A stretch of DNA of 64,000 nucleotides from Deinococcus puniceus (GTDB lineage Bacteria; Deinococcota; Deinococci; Deinococcales; Deinococcaceae). Shown one piece after another: positions 53,739-63,513 of this stretch. The notes under the pieces are model-generated. The model was not told where the DNA came from. It saw only the letters and a program-made list of their open reading frames with translations, and made no database searches. The stretch's first letter is position 1; every line of letters begins with the position of its first letter. The translations under genes were made by a program, and so were the position numbers. Location: the NCBI RefSeq assembly GCF_001644565.1, contig NZ_CP011387.1:728501-792500 (forward strand), written 5' to 3'.

Positions 53739-53828
53739 GGAACGGTGTCCGAGTGGTTGAAGGAGCACGCCTGGAAAGTGTGTAACGGGGCAACCTGTTC
53801 GAGAGTTCGAATCTCTCCCGTTCCGCCA
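53739..53828 (+). tRNA. tRNA-Ser (anticodon GGA)
   Basis: The 90-nt gene folds as a class II tRNA. The acceptor stem GGAACGG/CCGTTCC encloses a D-arm, an anticodon stem CACGC/GTGTG around loop CTGGAAA (anticodon GGA, reading UCC/UCU), a long variable arm (AACGGGGCAACCTGTT) and a T-arm with TTCGAAT. The discriminator G and encoded CCA end are present. All of these fit tRNA-Ser. Confidence 0.96.
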
Positions 53829-53854
53829 AAAGAGCTTGCCTAAGAAGTAAGTGG

Positions 53855-53912
53855 GAACAACAGCAGGGCCGCAAACCTTTAGGGGAGTGCGGCCCTGCTG
53901 CTTGGGTTGTTC
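53855..53912. terminator. Bidirectional terminator between tRNA-Ser and the MFS gene
   Basis: A 13-bp perfect stem, CAGCAGGGCCGCA (53861-53873) with TGCGGCCCTGCTG (53888-53900), is framed by an outer GAACAAC/GTTGTTC pair (53855-53861, 53906-53912). It lies between two convergent units and can serve both. Confidence 0.8.
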
Positions 53913-53920
53913 GTCCATTG

Positions 53921-55093
53921 TTACCGCCGTACCCGCCACGCACTCACCAGCGGCAGGAGGGCCAGCACCGCGCAGGCATAGGCAAGGGCCGGAAAACCTG
54001 CACGGGCAATGACGAAGCCGCCCAGCAGCGTTCCTGTGCCCGCCGCGACGTAACCCAGCCCATCGGTGACGCCCTGCACGGCGGGAAAACGGGTCAGGGC
54101 TTTGGAGCCGCTGACAAATGCCAGATTCCAGCCGAGGCCGAGCAGGAACATGCTGGCCCCCAGCCACGCCGAACCCGCCAGAGGAGCCGTGAGCGCCGCC
54201 GCCACCAGCAGCACCGAGCCGCCGATGTAGCCCAGCCGCAGCCCAAAGCGGTCGATGAGCGGCCCAGTCAGCCAGCCGAAGCCGAACATGCCCAGAATGT
54301 GGCCCGAAATCAGCACGGCGATTCCGGTGTGATCCATGCCCTCATGGTGCGCCCGCAGCGGCGTCAAGCTCATGAGGGTGACCATCACGCCCTGTGCTGT
54401 GGCGACGGCCAGCGCTGTAGAACGCACGCCCGGCGTAGACATCGCGGCGCGGAGGGGCAGGCGCACGGCAGCCGCCGCAACAGAACTCACTGGAGCCACC
54501 AGCGGTTTCCAGAACACCATCAGCACGGCGGCTCCGGCCAGCAGCAGGCCGCCCATCAGCCAGCCGCCCACTTCGGCACTCACGCCCAGCCCTGCGCCGA
54601 TGCCTTCCACCAGCCCAGACGCGCCCGTCATCAGGAATGAACCCAGCACGCTCATCAGCATCAGGGCACCCAGAGCCGTGCCGCGCCGCGATTCGGGCAC
54701 GCTTTCGGCGGCGGCGTAGCGGGCCTGTTGGTAGCCGCCTTGCGCCCCGCCCATCATGACCGCGCCCAGCAGGAACAGTGGCACGACGCCCGCCCGCGCT
54801 CCCGCAAAACCCACCACCGCGCCCGCTGCCCCCAGCGCAAAGGCCAGCCCCAGACCGAGGCGACGCCCAGAACGCAGCATCAGCGCCCCGAACGCGCCTG
54901 CCGAGAGCGCTGCCGCCGCACTGATCAGGGTGCTGGGCAGGCCCGCCAGATGTTCGCTGCCCAGCCCGCTCATGACGAGGCTGGCAAGGACGGTGCTGAC
55001 GGTGGTCGCGCCCGTAGCGAGCGCCTGAGCCGTGTACAGCGGGGCCAAACGCAAATAATCGGCGCGGGTGGTGTGGACGCTGGTGGCGCTCAT
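53921..55093 (-). CDS. Major facilitator superfamily transporter
   Basis: The 390-aa protein has about 12 hydrophobic helices, with the MFS loop motif between helices 2 and 3 reduced to 'LMLRSGRRLGLGLAFALG' and a second-half copy 'GPLIDRFGLRLGYIGGSVLL'. It resembles drug/metabolite exporters; the substrate is unknown. I start at ATG 55093 because the upstream extension would overlap the end of the preceding mutase-subunit gene. It follows that gene after 17 bp and may be co-transcribed with it. Confidence 0.85.
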   Translation of the reverse strand: MSATSVHTTRADYLRLAPLYTAQALATGATTVSTVLASLVMSGLGSEHLAGLPSTLISAAAALSAGAFGALMLRSGRRLGLGLAFALGAAGAVVGFAGARAGVVPLFLLGAVMMGGAQGGYQQARYAAAESVPESRRGTALGALMLMSVLGSFLMTGASGLVEGIGAGLGVSAEVGGWLMGGLLLAGAAVLMVFWKPLVAPVSSVAAAAVRLPLRAAMSTPGVRSTALAVATAQGVMVTLMSLTPLRAHHEGMDHTGIAVLISGHILGMFGFGWLTGPLIDRFGLRLGYIGGSVLLVAAALTAPLAGSAWLGASMFLLGLGWNLAFVSGSKALTRFPAVQGVTDGLGYVAAGTGTLLGGFVIARAGFPALAYACAVLALLPLVSAWRVRR

Positions 55094-55110
55094 GGCCTGA
55101 GCTGGAGCAT

Positions 55111-55548
55111 CTAAGCTTCGCCCTGCGCTTGCCAACGCTCGGCCACCGCCGTTTTCAGGTAAGTGGCGGCGTCCTCGGTGCTGGCTCCCGGCGTGAACAC
55201 GCGGCCTACGCCCAACTCCTTCAGCGTGGGCAAATCCTGATCGGGAATGATGCCGCCCCCGAACACGATGATGTCGGTGGCGTCCTTCTCGCGCAGCAGG
55301 GCCATGACCTCGCGGAAATAGTGCATGTGTGCGCCCGACAACACACTGAGGCCGATAGCGTCCACGTCTTCCTGCACGGCGGCGTTCACGATCATTTCGG
55401 CGGTCTGGCGCAGCCCGGTATACACCACTTCCATGCCCGCGTCCCGCAGCGCCCGCGCCACCACTTTCGCGCCCCGGTCATGGCCGTCCATGCCGGGTTT
55501 GGCAATGAGAACCCGAATCCGGCGGTCTGTCGTCTGTGCTGTGTCCAT
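55111..55548 (-). CDS. Methylmalonyl-CoA mutase B12-binding subunit
   Basis: The 145-aa protein is a stand-alone cobalamin-binding domain: '[27 protein letters not shown]' contains the DxHxxG motif whose His ligates cobalt. It continues with '[23 protein letters not shown]' (SxL) and '[25 protein letters not shown]'. In archaea and Deinococcus the mutase is split into a catalytic large subunit and this small one; the large subunit is not in the window. I use ATG 55548, with GGGGAG five bases upstream; ATG 55566 with AGGGAG is equally possible (151 aa). Confidence 0.88.
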   Translation of the reverse strand: MDTAQTTDRRIRVLIAKPGMDGHDRGAKVVARALRDAGMEVVYTGLRQTAEMIVNAAVQEDVDAIGLSVLSGAHMHYFREVMALLREKDATDIIVFGGGIIPDQDLPTLKELGVGRVFTPGASTEDAATYLKTAVAERWQAQGEA

Positions 55549-55660
55549 TGTCTCCCCGTCCATCATGTCTCCCTGTCGTAGCCTTCCTAGCGGTCTGCCT
55601 AACGAGCGTTTGGCTGCATTGTAGAGGACGAGCTGGGGGAAGGGGGGCGGTGGTGGCGTT

Positions 55661-55692
55661 GGTCTAAGGGTCAAGGGTCGAAGGGTTTAAGA
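55661..55692. repeat. Heptad repeat array beside the IS element
   Basis: GGTCTAAGGGTCAAGGGTCGAAGGGTTTAAG holds four units of GGGTCTAA type. It stops nine bases before the IS630 TA target site. A matching array lies at 56951-56988 beyond the element, so the insertion sits in a repeat-bearing spacer. Confidence 0.6.
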
Positions 55693-55740
55693 AGGGCGAC
55701 TAGTGGACAGCCACAGGCATGACATGGGTTAGACTCAGGA

Positions 55741-56211
55741 ATGGGACGACAGAAGCAGTGGGTTGTGAAGCTGAGTGACGATGAGCGGCAACAGCTGACG
55801 GACATGACGCGCAAAGGCGTGCACAGTGCGCGGGTCATGACCCGCGCACGTCTGCTGTTGCTGAGCGAGCAAGGGCTCCTCGATCAGGAGGTGGCCCAGC
55901 GTCAGGGCGTCAATGCTGCGACTGTGGCATCCATTCGCAAGAAGTACGCTGAGGGCGGCCTGCAGGCTGCCCTGTACGAAAAAGAGCGTCCTAAGCAGCC
56001 CCCGAAACTGGATCCTCAGCAGACGGCGATCCTGATTGCCGAAGTCTGCTCGACTCCTGAGGGTCGGGAGAAGTGGACGATGCAGCTCTTGGCTGATCGT
56101 CTGGTGACCTTAGGCGTGGTGGACAGTATTAGTGACGAGACGGTGCGGCGCACACTGAAAAAAACGCGCTCAAACCGTGGCAAGTTCAAAGTTGGTGTGT
56201 CGCTCAGGTAG
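55741..56211 (+). CDS. IS630 transposase, N-terminal part (orfA)
   Basis: The 156-aa frame has a helix-turn-helix DNA-binding region: 'VMTRARLLLLSEQGLLDQEVAQRQGVNAATVASIRKKYAEGGLQAALYEKERP', followed by a second winged-helix 'WTMQLLADRLVTLGVVDSISDETVRRTL'. At A7 (56158-56164) a -1 shift would join it to orfB, giving '...LKK-NALKPWQVQSWCVAQ...', the normal IS630 linker sequence; without the shift it ends 16 codons later. The full product would be 368 aa. Confidence 0.85.
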   Translation: MGRQKQWVVKLSDDERQQLTDMTRKGVHSARVMTRARLLLLSEQGLLDQEVAQRQGVNAATVASIRKKYAEGGLQAALYEKERPKQPPKLDPQQTAILIAEVCSTPEGREKWTMQLLADRLVTLGVVDSISDETVRRTLKKTRSNRGKFKVGVSLR

Positions 56212-56231
56212 GCGCGGACTTCGTCTGGCGC

Positions 56232-56846
56232 ATGGAAGCTGTGCTGGACACGTATGCTCAGCCCTACGACGCTTCGCGGCCGGTCATCTGCTTCGATGAA
56301 AAATCCTACCAGCTGCTTGATCATGTCCGTGAGCCATTGCCACCCGTGCCGGGATTCCCGGCACGGGTGGATCATGAATACAAGCGGTGCGGCACGGTGA
56401 ATTTCTTCGTGGCCTTCGAACCCCTGACGGGTCAACGTACGGTCACGGTGACCGAGCGACGAGGAAATGCGGAGTTCGCAGCGCAACTCCAGAGCCTGGA
56501 GGTACACTATCCCGAGGCAGAGAAGATCACACTCGTCCTGGATCAGCTGTCGACACACAGCCCAGCGGCGTTATATCAACATCTTCCGGCAGAGGAAGCC
56601 CGGCAATTGACTCGTCGATTTGAGTGGGTACACACGCCAAAACATGCGTCTTGGCTGAACATGGCCGAACTCGAATGGTCGGCCCTGCAACGTCAGTGTC
56701 TTGGGCAACGTCTGGCCAGCAAAGAGGCCGTCGAGCGTGAGATACATGCCTGGGAAACCGACCGCAATGCGCGGGCGGTGCGCGTGAACTGGCAATTCTC
56801 AACACCAGCTGCGCGGGAGAAGCTCGGACGGCACTACCCAGCGTGA
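56232..56846 (+). CDS. IS630 transposase, DDE catalytic part (orfB)
   Basis: The 204-aa C-terminal frame contains the DDE domain: first Asp in 'VICFDEKSYQLL', second in 'LVLDQLSTHSP' and Glu in 'WLNMAELEWSALQRQCL'. The coding really begins upstream at the A7 slip site, because the -1 frame from 56163 encodes the conserved 'ALKPWQ..SW' linker; the ATG at 56232 is probably not used on its own. Full-length catalytic domain. Confidence 0.85.
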   Translation: MEAVLDTYAQPYDASRPVICFDEKSYQLLDHVREPLPPVPGFPARVDHEYKRCGTVNFFVAFEPLTGQRTVTVTERRGNAEFAAQLQSLEVHYPEAEKITLVLDQLSTHSPAALYQHLPAEEARQLTRRFEWVHTPKHASWLNMAELEWSALQRQCLGQRLASKEAVEREIHAWETDRNARAVRVNWQFSTPAAREKLGRHYPA

Positions 56847-56950
56847 GAATAACTACAGACATGCCTGTGGCTGTCCACTAGTAGGCGCTTGAGCTGGTGC
56901 ATAAGCTTTGCCACACGCGCCCCAGACCCCCGTCACCCCGCCCGATCTTT

Positions 56951-56988
56951 ACCTTAGACCCTCAGACCCTTTGACTCTTAGACTTCCC
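56951..56988. repeat. Heptad repeat array
   Basis: ACCTTAGACCCTCAGACCCTTTGACTCTTAGACTTCC holds five units of TAGACCC type, just beyond the end of the 82-aa regulator-like gene. Confidence 0.6.
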
Positions 56989-57226
56989 TAGCGCCGTCTG
57001 CCCGCACCGCGCCAGCACCCAGCACCCGCAGATTCCCGTATTTGCCGTCCCGCTCCACACCCCTTTCGGCTTCTATCGCCAGCACGATTCGGTTCACGCG
57101 GTTGGCGGTTTCGCCCAATTCGCGGGCCAAACTGCGGGCTGTCCATTGCCCCGGCTCGGCCTGAAGCTTCAGCAGCACCTTCACGGCGAGGCGTTCCAAA
57201 CTCACTCCACTGCTATTGGCAACCAT
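56978..57226 (-). CDS. Small winged-helix-like protein
   Basis: The 82-aa protein is a compact helix-turn-helix candidate: 'LERLAVKVLLKLQAEPGQWTARSLARELGETANRVNRIVLAIEAERGVERDGKYGNLRVLG' reads as three helices plus a beta hairpin (wing). I do not recognise a named family. It is probably a DNA- or RNA-binding regulator. The start at 57226 is fixed by GGAGGAG six bases upstream; the frame continues further upstream into gltX. It lies 50 bp after gltX on the same strand. Its last codons touch a heptad repeat array. Confidence 0.65.
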   Translation of the reverse strand: MVANSSGVSLERLAVKVLLKLQAEPGQWTARSLARELGETANRVNRIVLAIEAERGVERDGKYGNLRVLGAGAVRADGAREV

Positions 57227-57275
57227 ACTTCTCCTCCAGAACGGGAATGCAACGTGTTCGGGCCAGTAGTGACGC

Positions 57276-58733
<1,458 letters not shown>

Positions 58734-58809
58734 TCGCTTAGGATACGGCCTCTGGGAATGCGGCACAGATGCGGCAACACACCGGGGCCACATGGTTTAG
58801 CATGACCGT

Positions 58810-59292
58810 ATGCCTATTTCGCGCCGTCTGTTGCCCGCCCTGTTGCTGCCCGCTCTGGCCCTCGCTTCCTGCAATTACGGCAGCATTCCCAACGAAGCCA
58901 ACATCGACATCAGCGGCGACTACGTGGGGCGGATCGTGGGCAGCGACGGTAAAAGCGCCCTGCTGGACGTGACTGTCGTAGAAAAAGACCTGCGCGTGAC
59001 GGGCACGGTCAAGAGCCGTGATACAGGAGAAACCTTTAATGTGGTGGGCACCCGCAGCGTGTACAACGCCAGCCCCGTTACCGCCGATATGACCGCCGAA
59101 TTGGGCAGCGGCAGCGTCTGCGAGGGAGGATTTACCAACAGGTACGTGATTGAAGCCACCTTCATCCGGGGTAGCCGCTATAGCGGGGCGGGGGCCACAG
59201 GCTACGTCAATCACAGCGTCTGCAATGCCGGGAGCAAAACCTATGAGCGGGTGCAGTTCAACAGCGGCAGCCTAGAACTGGCCCGGAAATAA
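58810..59292 (+). CDS. Exported lipoprotein, beta-rich
   Basis: The 160-aa protein has a lipobox LASC (Cys21) and a beta-rich body with alternating Gly/Ser/Val ('GDYVGRIVGSDGKSALLDVTVVEKDLRVTGTVKSR'). Two further cysteines (in 'SVCEGGF' and 'HSVCNAG') may form a disulphide. No family is recognised. -10 TAGCAT (58798-58803) six bases before ATG makes it leaderless. It is divergent from gltX with a 76-bp shared promoter region. Confidence 0.7.
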   Translation: MPISRRLLPALLLPALALASCNYGSIPNEANIDISGDYVGRIVGSDGKSALLDVTVVEKDLRVTGTVKSRDTGETFNVVGTRSVYNASPVTADMTAELGSGSVCEGGFTNRYVIEATFIRGSRYSGAGATGYVNHSVCNAGSKTYERVQFNSGSLELARK

Positions 59293-59339
59293 GCTCGCCC
59301 AATAACCCCACGCCCCTGATCGTCTGGCACCCAGACGGC

Positions 59340-60536
59340 GTGCGGGTGCTGCGGCAGGCGGGCGCTTGGCCGTTGCTATCTGCTGGAGCGCAGGCCGATT
59401 TGCCCGCTCTGATCCGCGCCGAGTGGAACCTAGAAACATGGTTGCTGCACGACGGCGGCCTCAGCTTTGGCCTAGAGGGTACGGCCCGCTTGCAAGCTTT
59501 GTCTGACGTTGTTCCTAGTGGATTGGCGTGGGAAGTGGCCGCTGTGCCACCCTTGCCCGGTGCGCGGGAATGGCAGCGTCCGGGCTGGTTTTCTACCCTG
59601 AAGGCCAGACTGGAAGGCGTGCTGAGCGAGCATGGCCTGTCTGTTGCTGGCCCGCTCAAGCTGCTGTCCAGCAACGATTTGGGGACGGTAGTCGAGGCGG
59701 CTCCGTCAAGTGATTCCGTGTTTCTCAAAGTCAGCGCCCAGCCGCGTGAGGTGGCTGTTACTGCTCATCTGGCGCAGCAGCACCCAGCCCTGCTTCCGCC
59801 CGTGCTGCACGCCGATGCCGCAACAAATACGCTGGTCACGCGCTCCGGTGGAATCCTGCTGGACGGCGTGGGAGAGCTAGAAGCTTGGATGGCAGCCCTG
59901 CACCAATTGGCCCGCTTTCACACCACCGCCGATGCCCCGGCTCTGGCGGCGTTAGGCTGCCCCACTTTTCCCTTGCTGGACATGGCGCAGCGCGTAGACG
60001 CCTTCTTGTCCGACACGCCTACGCTGACCGCTTGGGGGTTGAAACCTGAAAAAATCGCCACCCTGCAAGCGGCGCGGCCCGCTATTCGCGCCAGCTTTGG
60101 GGCGTTGGCGGCACACGGCCTCCCCAATTTGCCCGCACACGGCGATGCCCACCCGCGCAATGCTTTAGCCAGCGCAGGCGCAAGCCTCTGGTTCGACTGG
60201 AGCGAGGCGGCAAGTGCGGCCCACCCGTTTATGGATGCGGGCTGGTTTCTGGCCTTTGCCCTGCACCCAGCGCGGGCAAACTTGCCTATCAGAATCGCTT
60301 ATCCAGACCTAGAATCCCGATTATGTGAGGCCTATCTACACGCTTTAGGGTGTCCGGATGCCTCGGAACTTCTGGCCCAAAGCATCCCGCTGGCCCTGCT
60401 GCACCGAGCCGTGCTGTACGACGCCCAGTTTCGTGACTGGCAGGGTACGGTTCCGAATTGGCGGCCTCAGTATGTGCCCTACTATTTGGGTTTGGCAGCG
60501 GGGGAAATTCAACGATTGCCTACGCTCACCCACTGA
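59340..60536 (+). CDS. Phosphotransferase-fold kinase (APH-like, third copy)
   Basis: This up to 398-aa protein has a variable N-terminal module (about 1-100), then an APH-like kinase domain: 'VFLKVSAQPREVAVTAHLAQQHP' (N-lobe Lys/Glu), catalytic 'LPAHGDAHPRNALA' and 'LWFDWSEAASAAHPFMDAGWFLAFAL' in the metal-site position. It is distant from the two kinases near serA. The substrate is unknown. No ATG precedes the domain: GTG 59340 is the first standard start, but the frame is open and protein-like back to about 59301 (CTG at 59316), so the real start may be non-standard. It is convergent with mutL. Confidence 0.7.
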   Translation: MRVLRQAGAWPLLSAGAQADLPALIRAEWNLETWLLHDGGLSFGLEGTARLQALSDVVPSGLAWEVAAVPPLPGAREWQRPGWFSTLKARLEGVLSEHGLSVAGPLKLLSSNDLGTVVEAAPSSDSVFLKVSAQPREVAVTAHLAQQHPALLPPVLHADAATNTLVTRSGGILLDGVGELEAWMAALHQLARFHTTADAPALAALGCPTFPLLDMAQRVDAFLSDTPTLTAWGLKPEKIATLQAARPAIRASFGALAAHGLPNLPAHGDAHPRNALASAGASLWFDWSEAASAAHPFMDAGWFLAFALHPARANLPIRIAYPDLESRLCEAYLHALGCPDASELLAQSIPLALLHRAVLYDAQFRDWQGTVPNWRPQYVPYYLGLAAGEIQRLPTLTH

Positions 60537-60537
60537 C

Positions 60538-62190
60538 CTAGCGCCCCACCCGTTCCGCCTCGTCCCGCCCCCGCGCCACATCCCGCGTGCCTCGCCGTCC
60601 AAAGGCGTGAGCCAATTCACGCTCCGACATGCGCAGCGTCGTCGGGCGTCCGTGCGGGCAACTCCACGGTTGCTCGCAGGCGTTCAAGGCGGCCAGTACC
60701 GCTTCGCCACGCTCTAGGGTCAGCATTCCGGCTTTCAGGGCCGGGGCACAGGCCAGCCGCGCCAGCACGTCGCGCCGGGGGTCAGGGTGGTCGCCCAGCG
60801 CACTGTCTATGATTTGCTGATGCAGCCGGGGCACAGGCAGCGCGGCGAGGGTGGCGGGCAGCGTCCGTAAGCGGGCCAATCCCGCGCCGAAGTCTTCGAT
60901 AGTCAGGCCCCAACCGCGCAACTCCGCACCGCGTTCCGCTAGGCGGGCCATCTGTTCGGGCGTCAGGTGCAGCAACTCCGGCTCTGGCAATTCCAGCGGC
61001 GGCGCGGCTCCCAGTTCGCGGGCAAATTGTTCGTACAGGGCGCGTTCGTGGGCGGCGTGGGCGTCTATCACCCACAAATCGCCCTCGCCCTCGGCCAGCA
61101 GGTACAAGCCCTGAAACACCCCCGACAACCGCAACGCCGGAAAGTTGGCCCGTTCGCGGGGCGTGTGCGGCGGCGTGGGTAAACTCAGGGCCGGGGCAAG
61201 GCGGGCCTGTGCCAAAGGATGCGTTGCCAGCGCAGTCTGTACGGCTGACCGCACCCGCGCCGCCACCCCCGCCAGATCGGCCAACGCCACCACCTGTTTG
61301 GCCGGATGCACGTTGGGATTGTGGTCTTCGGGCGCTACCTGTATGTCCAGCACCGTCAGGGGGGCCACGCCCGCAGGCAGCAACTCGGCGTAGCCTTCCA
61401 GCACGGCTTTTTCCAGTTCTGGCGGGGCCACGATAGGCCGCCCGTTCACCGAAAAATGCATTCGGTCACGGCGAGCGCGGGTCAGTTCGGGGCCGGAAAT
61501 CACGCCGCAAATGCCGTCTGCCTGCACCCTCAGCACGCGGTTGGCGTTCAGTGGGCCATACACGCTGGCTACCGCGCCCCGGTGATCGCTGGGCGCGTGG
61601 GTCAGGCGGGCTTCCTCGTCTACGGTCAATCGCCAGTGCAGGCCGGGATGATGCAGCACGTAGCGGCCCACCAGCACAGTCATTTCCCGCGCTTCGGCGG
61701 CAGCGGGGGCTTGGGTTCGCAGGCGAGCAGGCAGGCGGGCAAACAGGCGGCGCACCGTGACCGTGGTGCCTGCTGGGGCCGAGGTTCGCCGCACCGTCAC
61801 GTCCTCACCCTGCGCCTGCACCTCGGACGCGCCCACCTGCGCCGCCGGACGCGACACCAGATGCAGTTCGCCCGCTTGGGCCGCCGCCCACAATGCTTCG
61901 CCCCGGAAGCCTAAAGTCGTCACACGTTCTACAGCGTCTGCGTCGGGTTCCAGCTTGCTCGTCGCGTGCCGCACCGCTGCCAGTGCCGCGCCGTCTGCGG
62001 CAATCCCCGCGCCGTTGTCGCGCACCCGCACCAGCCCCAAGCCGCCGCCCTCAATCTCGATTTCTAGTCGGCTGGCTCCGGCGTCCAGCGCATTCTCGAT
62101 CAGTTCGCGCACCACGTCCAGCGGGCGCGACACCACCTCTCCCGCAGCGATCAGGCGGGCAATATGGGGCGGCAGCACGCGAATGGTCAT
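60538..62190 (-). CDS. mutL: DNA mismatch repair protein MutL
   Basis: The 550-aa protein has the GHKL ATPase: 'ELIENALDAGASRLEIEIEGGG', 'VRDNGAGIAAD' and 'TLGFRGEALWAAAQ'. The C-terminal domain has 'WVIDAHAAHERALYEQF', close to the endonuclease motif DQHAx2Ex4E (Gln replaced by Ala), and ends with 'CPHGRPTTLRM', also an endonuclease-site motif. So it is probably a nicking-type MutL, as expected where MutH is absent. mutS is not in the window. A -10 TAGACT lies ten bases before ATG, giving a leader of only a few bases. Confidence 0.95.
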   Translation of the reverse strand: MTIRVLPPHIARLIAAGEVVSRPLDVVRELIENALDAGASRLEIEIEGGGLGLVRVRDNGAGIAADGAALAAVRHATSKLEPDADAVERVTTLGFRGEALWAAAQAGELHLVSRPAAQVGASEVQAQGEDVTVRRTSAPAGTTVTVRRLFARLPARLRTQAPAAAEAREMTVLVGRYVLHHPGLHWRLTVDEEARLTHAPSDHRGAVASVYGPLNANRVLRVQADGICGVISGPELTRARRDRMHFSVNGRPIVAPPELEKAVLEGYAELLPAGVAPLTVLDIQVAPEDHNPNVHPAKQVVALADLAGVAARVRSAVQTALATHPLAQARLAPALSLPTPPHTPRERANFPALRLSGVFQGLYLLAEGEGDLWVIDAHAAHERALYEQFARELGAAPPLELPEPELLHLTPEQMARLAERGAELRGWGLTIEDFGAGLARLRTLPATLAALPVPRLHQQIIDSALGDHPDPRRDVLARLACAPALKAGMLTLERGEAVLAALNACEQPWSCPHGRPTTLRMSERELAHAFGRRGTRDVARGRDEAERVGR

Positions 62191-62281
62191 GAATAAGGGC
62201 AGTCTAGAGTGCGGCGGCGGGCGGGAATGTCGTTTGGGGTGGGGTTTGAGTGCAGCCTGTCCTATGTGAATCTCTGGTTAT

Positions 62282-62956
62282 TTGTTGACTCTGCTCCTGT
62301 CAAATGGCTACACTCCGGCAGAAGTGAAAGAAGAAGTCACTGACTATTGGACGCAAATTCAAAATGTCTTTGGAGCAGAAGCTTTGGCCTTCGGCTTGTT
62401 TTACAAGCAACCTTATGCGCTCCGCTTTGAATTGTCGCGGGGCGGCCCATACATCAGGATGTTCACGCGGGCCTATGATCTCTCCCGAACAATACTGGCT
62501 CAGGCTTTCGGCACTTCGCCGCGCCTGATCGTTGCACTGTCGTATTTCAGCGAAAATTCAGGGCCGACAGTAAGCGAGCGCCGCAGATTCAGGCGTGCGT
62601 TGAAGGCTTGTGGAGTCCTTCTCCCCGGCAACCATCAGCAAGTCTGCCTGCCGCATTCGGACGAGGAAGGCGGCATCTTCAACCGGGTCTTTGTCTTGTT
62701 CGAGATTCAGCGGGACGACTTGCCCTTATTGCTGTGGGGCGTCTTGGCATCAGAGTTAGGCATTCGCCCCCGACTTCAGTGCAGTCTTTACGTTGCCGAT
62801 GTGTCGCGGCGTCTGCTGGCCCACCCTTACGATGATCGCGGAATGGATGTGATCGCCCCACAAGCTTCTGTGCTGGCTGGCCTGCACAAGACGTTCAACG
62901 CCAATTTGCTTGACCATGACCGCGAACGGATGGACAAGGTGTTCGGTGACTTGTAG
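62282..62956 (+). CDS. DUF3885-like protein
   Basis: The 224-aa protein has features of the DUF3885 group: 'PYALRFELSRGGPYIRMFTRAYDLSRTIL' near the N-terminus, 'LLWGVLASELGIRPRL' and 'LAHPYDDRGMDVIA' ('YDDRGMD' is the most typical part). Function is unknown; in other genomes relatives are scattered and sometimes next to polymorphic toxins, where they could be immunity proteins. Only TTG starts (62282 or 62285) are available close to the domain. It is divergent from mutL. Confidence 0.6.
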   Translation: MLTLLLSNGYTPAEVKEEVTDYWTQIQNVFGAEALAFGLFYKQPYALRFELSRGGPYIRMFTRAYDLSRTILAQAFGTSPRLIVALSYFSENSGPTVSERRRFRRALKACGVLLPGNHQQVCLPHSDEEGGIFNRVFVLFEIQRDDLPLLLWGVLASELGIRPRLQCSLYVADVSRRLLAHPYDDRGMDVIAPQASVLAGLHKTFNANLLDHDRERMDKVFGDL

Positions 62957-62960
62957 ATCG

Positions 62961-63296
62961 TTACGCCTCGTCTATCTGCCGCAGCCGTTCTAGCCGTGCC
63001 GCCAGTTCGGGCAACTCCAGCCCGCGCAAAGCTTTGGCACTGCGCGTCAGCCCCGCTTCGTCAATCACACCCTGATTCCACCCGGCAATCAGCATGGCGC
63101 AGCCCTGAAGCGCGTCGGTGACCAGTTCTTTGTGGAACATGGCCGCCAAATTGCTGGCCTGTGCAGGTTGCGTTTGCTGGGCCTGCGCCTGCACGTCCAA
63201 AATGACCTGCATAAAAATCTGGTCGAGGCGGGCGCGGTCATTGGCGTCGATGGTTTTGCCAGCGGGCTTGTCTGTCTGAGGAGCATTGTCGGTCAT
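62961..63296 (-). CDS. Conserved helical protein of unknown function
   Basis: The 111-aa protein is Ala/Gln/Leu-rich and helical: an N-terminal acidic tail, 'RARLDQIFMQVILDVQAQAQQ' and 'ALQGCAMLIAGWNQGVIDEAGLTRSAKALRGLELPELAARLERLRQ'. I do not recognise a family. -10 box TAGACT (plus 63304-63309), seven bases before ATG, is itself the last unit of a heptad repeat array. It is convergent with the DUF3885-like gene, four bases apart. Confidence 0.65.
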   Translation of the reverse strand: MTDNAPQTDKPAGKTIDANDRARLDQIFMQVILDVQAQAQQTQPAQASNLAAMFHKELVTDALQGCAMLIAGWNQGVIDEAGLTRSAKALRGLELPELAARLERLRQIDEA

Positions 63297-63513
63297 GTGG
63301 GGCAGTCTAAGGGTCGAGGGTCTAAGAGTCTAAGCAGGGATGTTGGCCGTTTGGCTGGGACTTGAAAACAGTCTGGGGGTCAAGGGTCAGAGGGAAAGAT
63401 TGGGTGAGATGGCGGGTAGCATAGCTTGCTGCTGAAGCACCTCACCACCGCCCTTCTTAGTTTCTTAGCCCCTTGGCCCTCAGACACAGCACCCTCAGAC
63501 CAGCCCCAGCCAA
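63297..63513. repeat. Three heptad repeat clusters
   Basis: AGTCTAAGGGTCGAGGGTCTAAGAGTCTAAG (63304-63334), GGGGGTCAAGGGTCAGAGGG (63375-63394) and CTTAGTTTCTTAGCCCCTTGGCCCTCAGAC (about 63457-63486) lie between the helical protein gene and the thioesterase. The first supplies the -10 of the upstream gene. No gene is seen. Confidence 0.6.

Larger units (their letters stand above)
55701..56880 (+). mobile_element. IS630-family insertion sequence
   Basis: Perfect terminal inverted repeats GTGGACAGCCACAGGCATG (55703-55721) and its complement (56860-56878) bound a 1176-bp element flanked by TA on both sides, the IS630/Tc1 target duplication. It contains two overlapping-frame transposase parts joined by a likely -1 frameshift. 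Both ends and the catalytic residues are intact, so it looks recent and possibly active. Confidence 0.93.

Noticed and set aside
56158..56232. Treating the IS630 transposase as a frameshifted pseudogene
   Set aside because: The A7 run and the intact -1 frame linker explain the two frames as programmed frameshifting; ends and DDE residues are intact.
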